This document shows positions 1-8,896 of a stretch of 64,000 bases of DNA, in pieces; within the stretch, counting starts at the first letter, position 1; each line of letters opens with the position of its first letter. Under the pieces are notes generated by a model. The model did not search any database. It was not told the origin of the DNA and saw only the letters and a list, made by a program, of their open reading frames with translations. A program made the translations under genes and the position numbers. The stretch comes from Azospirillum soli (GTDB lineage: Bacteria; Pseudomonadota; Alphaproteobacteria; Azospirillales; Azospirillaceae), in the NCBI RefSeq assembly GCF_017876165.1, contig NZ_JAGINQ010000009.1:1-64000 (forward strand). The letters run 5' to 3'.

Positions 1-110
1 GGAATACGGCTGGCCCATGGACGCAGACCCTTCGACGGTGTCTCACTCCAACAGCACGGGCCAGCCAAAATGCCGTCTACACCCAAAAACAATCCTCTTT
101 AGCCCGCAGC

Positions 111-713
111 TTATTTCCCCACCACCTGCATGGACGCAAGAATGCGTTCCACCTCCGGCATGAACTTCTGCTGGTAATGCAGCTTCGGCGCCTGATGGAC
201 GACCATGTAGAGCTTGCCGTCCTTTTGCGTGGCCACGGCGACGCCCTCGCGATCGACCTCGTCCTTGCCGACGAAGGAAAACTCGATGCGGACGCCGTCG
301 CCGCCGGACACCGTCACCGGCTTGACGGCGCGGGTGGTGTAGACGGTCGCTGTGTTTACCTTCGTGTAGGCCGCCTCGAACAGGGACACCAGCTCGTCCG
401 TCGTCATGCCCTTGCGGAAGGCCGGCGGTGTTTCCTTGGTGCCGGGTGCGGCGTTGAACAGAGGCTTGCCGTCCTCGACGCCGGACAGCAGCAGGAGGTT
501 GTGCAGCCCCTCGCCGTCGACGGTCCAGACGTCCAGGCGTCCGGTGTCTTCCCAACCGAGTTGGTCGATGCGGTTCCACTCGATGCCGGGTTCGACGACC
601 ATGGCATTCTGGACGGTTCTTTTCGCCGGCTGAACCAGCGAATAACGCGCGCAGCCGGACAGCGCGGTGAGCGCCAGCGTCACGGCCAGGACGCGGACGA
701 AGGTCTGCGGCAT
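111..713 (-). CDS. putative lipoprotein, unknown function
   Basis: A 200-residue protein with a short basic N-terminus, a hydrophobic stretch at residues 7-19 and a lipobox ending LSGC, which predicts acylation at Cys21 and attachment to the envelope. The rest is soluble and polar with no motif I recognise. It is the last gene of a minus-strand run: only 5 bases separate it from the stop of the M48 protease gene, so the two are very probably co-transcribed with the lipoprotein gene upstream of the protease. The local job is likely in the periplasm or on the outer membrane; the exact function is unknown. Confidence 0.75.
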   Translation of the reverse strand: MPQTFVRVLAVTLALTALSGCARYSLVQPAKRTVQNAMVVEPGIEWNRIDQLGWEDTGRLDVWTVDGEGLHNLLLLSGVEDGKPLFNAAPGTKETPPAFRKGMTTDELVSLFEAAYTKVNTATVYTTRAVKPVTVSGGDGVRIEFSFVGKDEVDREGVAVATQKDGKLYMVVHQAPKLHYQQKFMPEVERILASMQVVGK

Positions 714-718
714 GCAGG

Positions 719-1891
719 TCAGCTCCCCATGGTGATGTAGCTTTGGATCAGTTCGCGGTCGGTGGCGTTCCGAGCGAGCGCGAGATAACGCTGCAAGGCG
801 TCGGATGCCCGCGCCCCTTCCCTCTGCTGGCGCAGTACGAGCCCCAGCCCCCGCCAGGCTTCCGGCGGAGCGTCCTGCTGTGCGACGGATCGCTCATACC
901 AGCCGCGCGCCCGCTCCAAATCCCCGTTCTCGGCGCGCAGCCGGTAGGTTTCGCCATAGAAATGCATGACGTCCGCGTCCGGCGGCACGTCGGCGCTGAG
1001 CCGGTCGAGCAGCACCAGCGTGCGCGGAAACTGCCGCAGGCGCAGTTCATCCTCGAACAGTGTGCGGCGCAACCCGCGCAGTTGCGCGCGGTAGGGCTGC
1101 GCGCCGTCGGTCTGCCCCGGCTGGACCAGCGTCTTCGCTTTGGCGCTCAAGGTCTGCTGCCGTTCCTCGGGCTCGGGGTGGGAGGCGAAGAACAGGTTGC
1201 GCTCGGCTTCCTCGGCCATCGCCTTCTTTTCGGCGATCAGCTGTTCCCAGACCCGCGCCGCCTCGCCCGGCGCGTAGCCGGCCTTGGCCATCAGAGTGAT
1301 GCCGATGTCGTCGGCCTCCCGCTCTTGGTCCCGGTTGTAGGAGAAGGCGCTGGCGACCAAAGCCATCTGCGCCACGCCACCGGCAAGCGGCGCGCCGGCC
1401 AGCGCCAAGCCCAGCCCCAGGAACGCGGCGAAGTCGGCCTTGGCCCTGGCGTCGCGCCAGCGGTTCAGGGCGTGCTTGCGCAGGAAATGCCCCATCTCGT
1501 GGCCCAGAACGGCGGCCAGTTGCGCCTCGTTGCGGGTGCGCAGCAGCAGGCCGGAATAGACCTGCATCATGCCGTTGGGCGCCATGGACGCGTTGAACAC
1601 CGGCGTGCGGACGACATAGACACGGACGTCCGGGCAGTGGTCGGCGGCCATGCGGCACACGATGTCGCGGATGTAACGGGTCAGCCCCTCATCGCGCACC
1701 AGACCGCGGGAACGTTTCAACTCCGCCTCGGTCTTGTCCATGATCTGCCAGAGGCCGCCCTCGTCGGTGGCCAGCGCGGGCTTGTATCCGGGCGCCGTTG
1801 CGTCGCCGCCCGTCGTCGTGCACCCGGCAAGCGCCAGCCCCGTGCAGCACCCGCAGCCGGCCAGGAGACTCCGCCGACTGATCGGCGTCAT
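719..1891 (-). CDS. M48-family zinc metalloprotease, Tat-type lipoprotein
   Basis: A 390-residue M48 peptidase. The zinc motif HEMGH is at residues 131-135 and the third ligand region EREAD at about 190-194. C-terminal residues 260-390 look like TPR-type helices, as in BepA/LoiP-like envelope proteases. The N-terminus has a twin-arginine-like SRRSLL at residues 5-10 followed by LALAGC (Cys24), so it is probably a Tat-exported lipoprotein; LLAGC at Cys13 is an alternative lipobox. The ATG is set by a 4-base ATGA overlap with the upstream lipoprotein gene. By family it would act in outer-membrane protein quality control; the substrate is unknown. A longer in-frame reading upstream is only open frame across the neighbour. 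Confidence 0.88.
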   Translation of the reverse strand: MTPISRRSLLAGCGCCTGLALAGCTTTGGDATAPGYKPALATDEGGLWQIMDKTEAELKRSRGLVRDEGLTRYIRDIVCRMAADHCPDVRVYVVRTPVFNASMAPNGMMQVYSGLLLRTRNEAQLAAVLGHEMGHFLRKHALNRWRDARAKADFAAFLGLGLALAGAPLAGGVAQMALVASAFSYNRDQEREADDIGITLMAKAGYAPGEAARVWEQLIAEKKAMAEEAERNLFFASHPEPEERQQTLSAKAKTLVQPGQTDGAQPYRAQLRGLRRTLFEDELRLRQFPRTLVLLDRLSADVPPDADVMHFYGETYRLRAENGDLERARGWYERSVAQQDAPPEAWRGLGLVLRQQREGARASDALQRYLALARNATDRELIQSYITMGS

Positions 1892-2619
1892 TTCGGGAAT
1901 TCCGTCAGCAGCACCTTGGCGGTCTCGCGCGCCGGTTCCGCCGTGCGCAGGTCGCCCATGCCGCGCAGCAGACGGTTGAACCAGACGATGTCGCCGTTCT
2001 CCAGATCGACCAGCGATGCGAAGCCGATCTGCGAACCGCCCTGGACGCTGACGCCCAGAAGCGCCGCCGCCACCATTAGCGCAACCCGGCCGCCGGAGGA
2101 GTAGCTGTCGCGCACCCAGACGAACAGCGCGTAATCGGCCCCGGTCGCCTCCCGCAACGCTCGGGCCGACGGCCCCAGCGACCAGTCGAACTTGCCGCGT
2201 TTGCTGGGCAGCTTCAACGGTTCGAAGAAATGATGCATCAGGATCGCGTGCCCGACCTTCGCGTGCAGCTTCTGCAACTGGTGCAGCGTGTCCACGACCT
2301 CCGGCTTCATCGCCGCCTCGTCGAAGCCGGCAATCTGCAAACCCAGGTCGCTCTGTTCCGCCTGGAACGCGGCGGCAAGATGCGCGCGCCCCGCCTCCGT
2401 CCAGTCGGCCTTCGGTTCCTGCATGCCAGAGGCCGACAGCTCGGCCAATTCCACGTCGAGCGGCATCAGCACGATGCGGGCGTTTCCGCCGGGACGCTTG
2501 ATCGTCTCCACCTGCTTGGCCGCCGTCTGACAGCCGGCAACACTCAGCGCAAGAAGCAGGACGGCCGCCATTCGGACGAGTGAGGGCGCCGGGCGGAACG
2601 ACGGAACGGTTGACCACAT
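1888..2619 (-). CDS. putative lipoprotein upstream of M48 protease
   Basis: A 243-residue protein starting at an ATG preceded by AGGTGA. A hydrophobic segment ends in LSVAGC (lipobox Cys at about residue 30), so it is predicted to be a lipoprotein. Residues 45-240 contain no motif I know. A weakly hydrophobic alanine/leucine segment near residues 178-192 could be buried core or a membrane contact. It is first in the three-gene operon and overlaps the protease start by 4 bases, suggesting translational coupling. It may be a partner or substrate-presenting factor for the M48 protease, which is inference from position only. An internal ATG at 2571 is an alternative start that lacks a ribosome binding site. 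Confidence 0.75.
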   Translation of the reverse strand: MWSTVPSFRPAPSLVRMAAVLLLALSVAGCQTAAKQVETIKRPGGNARIVLMPLDVELAELSASGMQEPKADWTEAGRAHLAAAFQAEQSDLGLQIAGFDEAAMKPEVVDTLHQLQKLHAKVGHAILMHHFFEPLKLPSKRGKFDWSLGPSARALREATGADYALFVWVRDSYSSGGRVALMVAAALLGVSVQGGSQIGFASLVDLENGDIVWFNRLLRGMGDLRTAEPARETAKVLLTEFPK

Positions 2620-2852
2620 GCTATCACCTGCGCGCGTTACAAGATTTCATACGCATGACACGCGCACTCTATAGCTGCAAAAATCAGCCTTTCAACCACG
2701 TCATAATGTTTCCTTCATGCGACCTTTTCGCACACAGCAAGGTCCCCTGTCCGTCTTCCCCCATGGACGGAGCGCAGACGGAGCCCCACTCTCATGCTAC
2801 CGTTTGCTCAATTGACGCCGGCAAAGCCCAACAAGGTTAGAGAAAAGCCACC

Positions 2853-5510
2853 ATGGACAAAGGCACGCCCAAGGCCATCCGCCTGCAGGACTACCGTCCG
2901 CCCGCGCACCTGATCGACACGGTCGATCTGCATTTCGACTTGGGCGAGGACGCGACCACGGTCCGCGCCGTCCTGTCCCTGCGCCGCAATCCGGCGCGCG
3001 ACGACGCCGAGAATCCGCCCCTGACGCTGGACGGCCAGCGGCTGGAACTGGTTTCGGTCACGCTTGATGGCAAGGCGCTGTCGCCCGACGACTACACGGT
3101 CACGCCCGACCACCTGACCATCCCGCGCGTGCCGGATGCCTTCACGCTGGAAACGGTCGTCCGCATCAAGCCGCAGGAGAACACGGCATTGGAGGGCCTC
3201 TACAAATCCTCCGGCAACTTCTGCTCCCAGTGCGAAGCCGAGGGCTTCCGCAAGATCACCTATTTCGCCGACCGGCCGGACGTAATGGCCCGCTACACCA
3301 CGACCATCACGGCGGACAAGGCACGCTATCCGGTGCTGCTGTCCAACGGCAACCTCGCCGATTCCGGAGAGACCGGCGACGGCCGCCACTGGGCGCGCTG
3401 GGAGGATCCGTTCCCCAAGCCCTGCTACCTGTTCGCGCTGGTCGCCGGCAACCTGCGCCACGTCGAGGACCGTTTCCGCACCGCGTCTGGGCGTGACGTG
3501 ACGTTGCGCATCTACGTGGAGCCGGGGAACGAAGACAAGGTCGATCACGCCATGCGCTCGCTGATCAAGTCGATGCGCTGGGACGAGGAGGTCTACGGCC
3601 TCGAATACGACCTGGACATCTTCAACATCGTCGCGGTCGGCGACTTCAACATGGGGGCGATGGAGAACAAGTCGCTCAACGTCTTCAACACCAAATACAT
3701 CCTGGCGAAGCCGGAGACCGCCACCGACCAGGATTTCCTGGGCATCGAGGCCGTGGTGGCGCACGAGTATTTCCACAACTGGACCGGCAACCGCGTCACC
3801 TGCCGCGACTGGTTCCAGCTGTCGCTGAAGGAAGGCCTGACCGTCTTCCGCGATCAGGAATTCTCCTCCGACATGAACTCCCGCGCGGTGAAGCGCATCG
3901 CCGACGTGCAGCGCCTGCGCACCGTGCAGTTCCCGGAGGATTCCGGCGCCATGGCGCACCCCGTGCGCCCGGACAGCTATGTGGAGATCAACAACTTCTA
4001 CACCCCCACCGTCTACGACAAGGGGGCCGAGGTGATCCGCATGATCCACACCCTGCTGGGGCCGCAGGGCTTCCGCAAGGGCATGGATCTGTACTTCCAG
4101 CGCCACGACGGGCAAGCGGTGACCTGCGACGACTTCGTCGCCGCCATGGCCGACGCGACCGGCGTGGACCTCTCCCAGTTCAAGCTGTGGTACCGGCAGG
4201 CCGGCACGCCGGAACTGGACGTGTCCGGCGCCTATGACGACGCGGCCCGCACCTACCGCCTGACGGTGAAGCAGACCGTCCCGCCCACCCCCGGCCAACC
4301 CGACAAGCAGCCGACGCACATCCCGCTCGTCATGGGGCTGCTCGGGCCCGACGGCGCGGATCTGCCGCTCCGCCTGAAGGGCGAGGACGCGCCGGCCGGC
4401 ACCAGCCGCACCCTGCACGTCACCCAGGCCGAACAGACCTTCGAGTTCGTGGACGTGCCCGCCCGCCCGGTGCCGTCTCTGCTGCGCGGCTTCTCCGCCC
4501 CGGTGAAGCTGAAGGCCGACCTGTCGGACGCCGACCTGACCTTCCTGATGGCCAACGACAGCGACGCCTTCAACCGTTGGGAGGCCGGCCAGATCCTGGG
4601 CACGCGCCTGCTGCTGTCCCTCGTCGCCGACCAGCAGGCCGGCCGCGAGCTGGTTCTGCCGCAGAGCTTCATCGACGCCGTCGCCGCCGTTCTGAAGGAC
4701 GCCGACCGGGATCCGGCCTTCGCCGCCCAGGCGCTCGTCCTGCCGACCGAGGCCTATCTCGGCACGCAGATGGAGGTGATCGACCCCGACGCCATCCACA
4801 CGGCCCGCGAGTTCGCCCGCCGCACGCTGGCCAAGGCGCTGCGCCCCGAATGGCTCGCCACCCATCGCCGCAATGCCGGCAACGAGCCCTTCACCGTGGA
4901 CGCCGCCGCCATCGGCCGCCGCGCGCTGAAGAACCTGTGCCTCGCCTATCTGATGGCGCTGGAGGACGAGGAGGCGCTCGGCCTCACGCTCGGCCAGTAT
5001 CACGGCGCGCAGGCGATGACCGACGTGATCGCCGCCCTCCAGTTCCTCAGCAACGCCGACGCGCCAGAGCGCGAGGACGCCATCGCCGGCTTCTACGAGC
5101 GCTGGAAGGGCGAGCCGCTGGTGGTGGACAAGTGGTTCGGCGTGCAGGCCACCTCCCACCGCGCCGACACGCTGGAGCGGGTGACCAAGCTTCTGGACCA
5201 CCCGGCCTTCGAGATCCGCAACCCGAACAAGGTCTACGCGCTGATCGGCGGCTTCGCCGGCGGCAATCCTGTGCGCTTCCACGAGGCGGGCGGGGCCGGC
5301 TACCGCTTCCTGGCCGATCAGGTGCTCCGTCTCGACCCGATGAACCCACAGGTGGCGGCGCGGCTGATGGGCCCCTTCTCGCGCCTGCGCCGCTACGACT
5401 CCAAGCGCCGCGCCCTGATGCGGGCGGAGTTGGAGCGGATCGTCGCCACGCCGGGCCTGTCCCCCGACGTGTTCGAGGTGGCGAGCAAGAGCCTGGAGGC
5501 GGCGGGGTAA
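2853..5510 (+). CDS. pepN: aminopeptidase N (M1 family)
   Basis: An 885-residue M1 metallo-aminopeptidase of the proteobacterial PepN type, full length for the family. The exopeptidase motif GAMEN is near residues 267-271 and the zinc-binding HEYFHNW with the downstream KEGLTVF glutamate lies near residues 302-326. The C-terminal half (about 540-885) matches the all-helical PepN cap. It removes N-terminal residues from peptides in the cytoplasm during protein turnover. It has no signal peptide. It is a single-gene unit: divergent from the lipoprotein operon and closed by a strong hairpin shared with the convergent cytochrome c gene. Confidence 0.97.
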   Translation: MDKGTPKAIRLQDYRPPAHLIDTVDLHFDLGEDATTVRAVLSLRRNPARDDAENPPLTLDGQRLELVSVTLDGKALSPDDYTVTPDHLTIPRVPDAFTLETVVRIKPQENTALEGLYKSSGNFCSQCEAEGFRKITYFADRPDVMARYTTTITADKARYPVLLSNGNLADSGETGDGRHWARWEDPFPKPCYLFALVAGNLRHVEDRFRTASGRDVTLRIYVEPGNEDKVDHAMRSLIKSMRWDEEVYGLEYDLDIFNIVAVGDFNMGAMENKSLNVFNTKYILAKPETATDQDFLGIEAVVAHEYFHNWTGNRVTCRDWFQLSLKEGLTVFRDQEFSSDMNSRAVKRIADVQRLRTVQFPEDSGAMAHPVRPDSYVEINNFYTPTVYDKGAEVIRMIHTLLGPQGFRKGMDLYFQRHDGQAVTCDDFVAAMADATGVDLSQFKLWYRQAGTPELDVSGAYDDAARTYRLTVKQTVPPTPGQPDKQPTHIPLVMGLLGPDGADLPLRLKGEDAPAGTSRTLHVTQAEQTFEFVDVPARPVPSLLRGFSAPVKLKADLSDADLTFLMANDSDAFNRWEAGQILGTRLLLSLVADQQAGRELVLPQSFIDAVAAVLKDADRDPAFAAQALVLPTEAYLGTQMEVIDPDAIHTAREFARRTLAKALRPEWLATHRRNAGNEPFTVDAAAIGRRALKNLCLAYLMALEDEEALGLTLGQYHGAQAMTDVIAALQFLSNADAPEREDAIAGFYERWKGEPLVVDKWFGVQATSHRADTLERVTKLLDHPAFEIRNPNKVYALIGGFAGGNPVRFHEAGGAGYRFLADQVLRLDPMNPQVAARLMGPFSRLRRYDSKRRALMRAELERIVATPGLSPDVFEVASKSLEAAG

Positions 5511-5527
5511 CACCCCCCAAAACGAAA

Positions 5528-5555
5528 CCGGGCCGGAGATCACCCTCCGGCCCGG
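5528..5555. terminator. bidirectional hairpin between pepN and cytochrome c gene
   Basis: A perfect 11-bp GC-rich inverted repeat (arms 5528-5538 and 5545-5555) with a 6-base loop lies 17 bases after the pepN stop and 27 bases after the convergent cytochrome gene. There is no T-run, so efficiency is uncertain. Confidence 0.75.
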
Positions 5556-5582
5556 CGCGTCGCGGTTATACCCGCGTCAGGC

Positions 5583-5963
5583 TCACTTCTGCTCGGACAG
5601 GAAGGCGATCAGATCGTCAACCTTCTGCGCGTCCTTCAGGCCGGCGTAGGCCATCGTGCCGCCCGGAACGACTTCCTTCGGGGCGGTGATGTAGGCCTTC
5701 AGGTTCTCCGGGGTCCAGGTGAGGCCACCGGCGGCCTTCTCCTGCATCGGCTTGGAGTACTTGAAGCCTTCGATCGAGCCGGCCGGGCGGCCGACGACGC
5801 CGAACAGCGACGGGCCGACCTTGTTCTTGCCCTGCTCGGTGGTGTGGCAGGCCATGCACTGCTTGAACACGTCCTTGCCGGCGGCGGCATCGGCGGCCTG
5901 CGCGGCGCCCGCGCCCATGGCGATGCCGGCGATCAGGGCGGCGCCCAGAAGCTGCTTCTTCAT
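5583..5963 (-). CDS. class I c-type cytochrome, periplasmic
   Basis: A 126-residue small monohaem cytochrome c. A Sec signal peptide covers residues 1-22 (MKKQLL start, AQA cleavage region). The haem motif CMACH is at about residues 34-38 and a Met ligand lies in GTMAYAG near residue 102. The length and layout fit the cytochrome c2/c550 electron carriers of alphaproteobacteria. The ATG at 5963 is chosen because GGAAGGGAA lies about 9 bases upstream and the signal peptide starts there. It should shuttle electrons between the bc1 complex or dehydrogenases and oxidases in the periplasm. It is a single gene, convergent with pepN. Confidence 0.95.
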   Translation of the reverse strand: MKKQLLGAALIAGIAMGAGAAQAADAAAGKDVFKQCMACHTTEQGKNKVGPSLFGVVGRPAGSIEGFKYSKPMQEKAAGGLTWTPENLKAYITAPKEVVPGGTMAYAGLKDAQKVDDLIAFLSEQK

Positions 5964-6094
5964 TTGGTTGGTTTCCCTTCCGGAATTTGTTGACCGGCAC
6001 GAGCGGCCGGCGAGACGTGCGGCAGCATACACATTCTGGGATTTAGGCCAACCCCCCAACATGTGGCCGCAGCCTGATAAACAGCGAAATCGGG

Positions 6095-6796
6095 TTATTT
6101 CATCCATGCCAGCACGGCGAGCAACGCGGCAACGGCGATCAGCGCCGCCCAGGGCACATACAGCCCGCCGCGCCCGCCGGCGCTCTTCCCCTGAACCGCC
6201 GGAATCGGCAGCGGAATTTCCGGCGGCGCCTCGGCCACGGCGGGCGTAACGGCAGGCGCTACCGCCGCGCCGACCGGCCGGGCTTCCAGCGGTTCAGCCG
6301 ATGACTCAGCCGGCGGTTCGGCCGGCGTTTCAGCGCGCGGCGGCTCCTGGGGCGCGGGCGCGCCGACCACGGCGGTGAAGCGCGTGAAGAAGTCGTCGGC
6401 CATCTTGCGCGCGGTGGCATCGACCAGACGCGATCCGATCTGCGCCAGCTTGCCGCCCACCTGGGCGTGCGCGGTGTAGGACAGCAGCGTCGCGCTGCCG
6501 TCCGGCTCCAGCGCCACCTTGGCCCCGCCCTTGCCGAAGCCGGCGGCGCCGCCCGATCCCTCGCCGGTGATGGTGTAGCCGTTGGGCGGGTCGATGTCGG
6601 ACAGGGTGACCTTGCCGGAGAACTTGGCGCTGACCGGCCCGACCTTGGCGACCACCTTGGCGGTGAATTCGGTGTCGGAGACCTTATCCACCACCTCGCA
6701 TCCGGGAATGCACTGGCGCAGGATCTCCGGATCGTTCAGCGCCTCCCACACGCGTTCGCGCGGCGCCTCGATGCGCTGGCTTCCGCTCATCTCCAT
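6095..6796 (-). CDS. CoxG-type SRPBCC protein with C-terminal membrane anchor
   Basis: A 233-residue protein. Residues 1-150 are a CoxG/SRPBCC domain (opening SGSQRIEAPRERVWEAL, later FSGKVTLSD and GFGKGGAKVAL). Residues 155-205 are a Pro/Ala/Glu-rich linker, and residues 211-232 form one transmembrane helix. CoxG proteins of this layout anchor or deliver molybdenum CO-dehydrogenase-type enzymes, or menaquinone, at the membrane. No xanthine-oxidase or CO dehydrogenase subunit genes are within the window, so the partner is elsewhere or the role differs. The start has GGGAGG at a suitable distance. The cytochrome c gene is downstream on the same strand, 131 bases away. Confidence 0.88.
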   Translation of the reverse strand: MEMSGSQRIEAPRERVWEALNDPEILRQCIPGCEVVDKVSDTEFTAKVVAKVGPVSAKFSGKVTLSDIDPPNGYTITGEGSGGAAGFGKGGAKVALEPDGSATLLSYTAHAQVGGKLAQIGSRLVDATARKMADDFFTRFTAVVGAPAPQEPPRAETPAEPPAESSAEPLEARPVGAAVAPAVTPAVAEAPPEIPLPIPAVQGKSAGGRGGLYVPWAALIAVAALLAVLAWMK

Positions 6797-6955
6797 GACA
6801 TCGTCCCTCCCAACCCTCGGGGTGCGGCCCCACCCTTCCCGTGGGCGTTGCGGCCAAGCTTACGCCGGACGATACGGCATCCTGGCGTTGCGCGACACCC
6901 CCGTTCGATGCTCTGTCTGATGGCCCCCTGACGGCCCCCGTCGATGCGGTCCCGA

Positions 6956-7396
6956 TCAGCGCGGCGGCAGGCAGTTCTGGACGATGGGCGTGCAGGCCGA
7001 CAGCGGCGCGCTTGCCGGATAGGACAGCTGCTCCACCACGCCTCCGCCAAGCACGAAGGTCGCCTCGCAGCCGCTTCCCCCGTCGGTAAACAGCGGAAAA
7101 CCGAAGCCGAGCCCAACCCCGACCCCGCTGGAACTGCCGCCGAACCCGCCGATGCCCAAGCTGGTGCTGGGGCTGGCGGCGTAGCTGGGGCGCTGCACGT
7201 AGGTGTAATACTCCTTGCCCTCCACGGTCGCCTGACGCTCGGGCACGCCGGCACAGGCGAGCAGGCGCTCCTTCGGCATGCCGACCATTTCAACGCGGGC
7301 GCGTTGCGCCAGCTGCGGATCCGGTCCCGTGGCGCACGCCACCAGCAGCGGCCCCGCCGCACCCACAACCAAGGCCGCAACACGCCTCACCGACAT
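6956..7396 (-). CDS. small glycine-rich putative lipoprotein
   Basis: A 146-residue protein. A signal sequence ends in LLVAC (Cys21) and is followed by a short domain with MVGMPKERLLACAGVP, which resembles the SmpA/OmlA-like beginning seen in many small envelope lipoproteins. The middle (about 83-110) is a Gly/Ser-rich flexible stretch, and the C-terminus has three further cysteines. I cannot name a family. The start at 7396 is fixed by the signal peptide; the frame stays open further upstream but that part has no coding character. Confidence 0.7.
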   Translation of the reverse strand: MSVRRVAALVVGAAGPLLVACATGPDPQLAQRARVEMVGMPKERLLACAGVPERQATVEGKEYYTYVQRPSYAASPSTSLGIGGFGGSSSGVGVGLGFGFPLFTDGGSGCEATFVLGGGVVEQLSYPASAPLSACTPIVQNCLPPR

Positions 7397-7627
7397 CGCC
7401 GTCACCCTCCCAAGCACATCGTCCGCGCCACAATGCTCCGTCAAGCACAACCCAGGCCATGGCCTCCCGGTTCCCGACCCGACCCGGAAGACTGCGGGTC
7501 GGCAATTCGGAAAACTATCACGCTTTGCCGATTGTGATCGGCCATGGCTGTTGGTATGAGTAGACATCCGTTGGTTTCGACTAACGACTTTTGACGCAAA
7601 CGACTTTCGACGAAGCAGCGGTCCATT

Positions 7628-8143
7628 ATGACGACGGTCTATCTCGCGCTGGGCAGCAACCTCGGTGACCGCGCCGCCAATCTTGCGGCCGCGCTGCGGC
7701 ACCTGGAACCGAAGGTGCGCATCGACCGTCACTCGCGCGTCTACGAGACGGCGCCCATGTACGTCACCGACCAGCCCGCCTTCCTCAACATGGCGGTGCG
7801 TGGCGAGACGGAACTGGCGCCTTGGGAATTGCTGGGTTTCGTCAAGGAAATCGAGGCCGAACTAGGCCGCAGGCAGGGTGGCTTGCGTTTCGGCCCGCGT
7901 CCGATCGACATCGATATCCTGCTCTATGGCGCTCTGGTGATGTATGCGCCGGAGCTGGAAATCCCCCACCCGCGCATTTCGGAACGCGCCTTCGTCCTCT
8001 GCCCGCTGGCCGACATCGCGGCAACCGTCCGCCACCCGGCGCTGAACCGCACGTTCGGCGAGCTGCTGGCCGCCGTTCCCGGCAAGGACACGGTGGTTCC
8101 GCTGCCTGACGCCCTCCCCGGCATGCTGGCGGAGGCCGTGTAA
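7628..8143 (+). CDS. folK: 2-amino-4-hydroxy-6-hydroxymethyldihydropteridine pyrophosphokinase
   Basis: A 171-residue HPPK, the enzyme that transfers pyrophosphate from ATP to 6-hydroxymethyl-dihydropterin in folate synthesis. The hallmark N-terminus (LALGSNLGDR at residues 6-15), the ETAPMYVTDQPAFLN pterin-binding stretch and the Mg/ATP motif RPIDIDILLYG near residues 96-106 are all present. It is cytoplasmic. The FolB-like gene follows 138 bases downstream, so two folate-type genes sit together; folP is not adjacent. Confidence 0.96.
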   Translation: MTTVYLALGSNLGDRAANLAAALRHLEPKVRIDRHSRVYETAPMYVTDQPAFLNMAVRGETELAPWELLGFVKEIEAELGRRQGGLRFGPRPIDIDILLYGALVMYAPELEIPHPRISERAFVLCPLADIAATVRHPALNRTFGELLAAVPGKDTVVPLPDALPGMLAEAV

Positions 8144-8281
8144 CGGCGATTGCCGTATGGTTGGCCCGTATAGTGGCAAATGCGGGCCGTTGCGCTATAG
8201 TGGCCTTCGTTAGAGCGACGATGCGGCCGCCCGGCCAGGGTCCGGCATCGCCAAGGCCGCCGTCCGCGTGGAGACCCGTTT

Positions 8282-8683
8282 TTGGCCAACGACACCGCTT
8301 CCCGACGCGCCGACGCCACCGGCGCGACACAGACCTACACCATCCTGCTTCGGGATTTCACCGCCACCGTGTCGATCGCCGGCCGTCCCGAGCGCTGCCC
8401 GGTGAGCATCAGCCTGGAGCTGAAGGTCAGCCATCCCGGCCGGGGCTTTCCCGACGACATCACCGCCGTCATGTCCTATGAGGACATCGTGGAGGATCTG
8501 CGCCGTCTCTGCGCCGAAGACGCGATTCCCGGCGCTGACTACCTCGCCGACCGCACCGCCGGCCTGTGCCTGGCCCATGACAAGGTTCGCCGCGTCCGTG
8601 TCGATGTGGAGCTTCCGTCCCTGCAACCCGACACCGCCGCGGCCGGCGTGTCGATCACCCGCACCCGTCTGGACGAACCCTGA
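8282..8683 (+). CDS. FolB-like (dihydroneopterin aldolase family) protein, altered active site
   Basis: A 133-residue protein that follows the FolB fold through its length: LLRDFTATVSIAG, then SYEDIVEDLRRL (conserved Tyr67), ADYLADRTAGLCL and VRRVRVDVELP. Compared from memory with active FolB enzymes, the pterin-binding Glu of ETLAE is Asp86 and the catalytic Lys of the VxVxKP strand is Leu111. It may therefore be inactive, have changed specificity, or be a tunnelling-fold relative. The start is a TTG at 8282 with GGAGA about 8 bases upstream; no ATG is available, so the start is uncertain. Position after folK supports a pterin-related role. Confidence 0.72.
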   Translation: MANDTASRRADATGATQTYTILLRDFTATVSIAGRPERCPVSISLELKVSHPGRGFPDDITAVMSYEDIVEDLRRLCAEDAIPGADYLADRTAGLCLAHDKVRRVRVDVELPSLQPDTAAAGVSITRTRLDEP

Positions 8684-8804
8684 ACCCTACGAGGGGAAAA
8701 AGCCTGTAGGCCGTCCTTTGGTTGACCCTACCTCTGCACTTTGGTGTTCGGCGGGCTTTTGCTCATCGTCTTGTGGATGTCTGTTTGAGGCAAGCACCTC
8801 TTCT

Positions 8805-8896
8805 CATCGTCATGCCCGTGCTTGACACGGGCATCCACGCCGGATCGGGAACGCCTATCCATCGCCGTGGATGCCCGGATCAAGTCCGGGCATGAC
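8805..8896. repeat. dispersed intergenic palindromic repeat
   Basis: Two divergent hairpins, GTCATGCCCG..CGGGCATCCACG and CGTGGATGCCCGGATC..GGGCATGAC, face each other across a short centre, so the whole 92 bases form a large imperfect palindrome. The GTCATGCCCGG/GGGCATCCA words are typical of high-copy intergenic repeats in alphaproteobacterial genomes. It is non-coding. Confidence 0.75.

Noticed and set aside
8-66. 9-bp inverted repeat GGCTGGCCC/GGGCCAGCC at the window edge
   Set aside because: The 41-base loop is long, one end is at the edge and no gene boundary is visible to give it meaning.
2808-5543. 911-codon open frame antisense to pepN
   Set aside because: It mirrors the pepN frame; the protein is rich in Gly/Arg/His/Val shadow composition with no motif. 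GC-rich codon bias keeps the opposite frame open.
8144-8281. two TATAGTGGC copies between folK and the FolB-like gene, read as tandem -10 elements
   Set aside because: No matching -35 elements at 16-18 bases; probably chance similarity.
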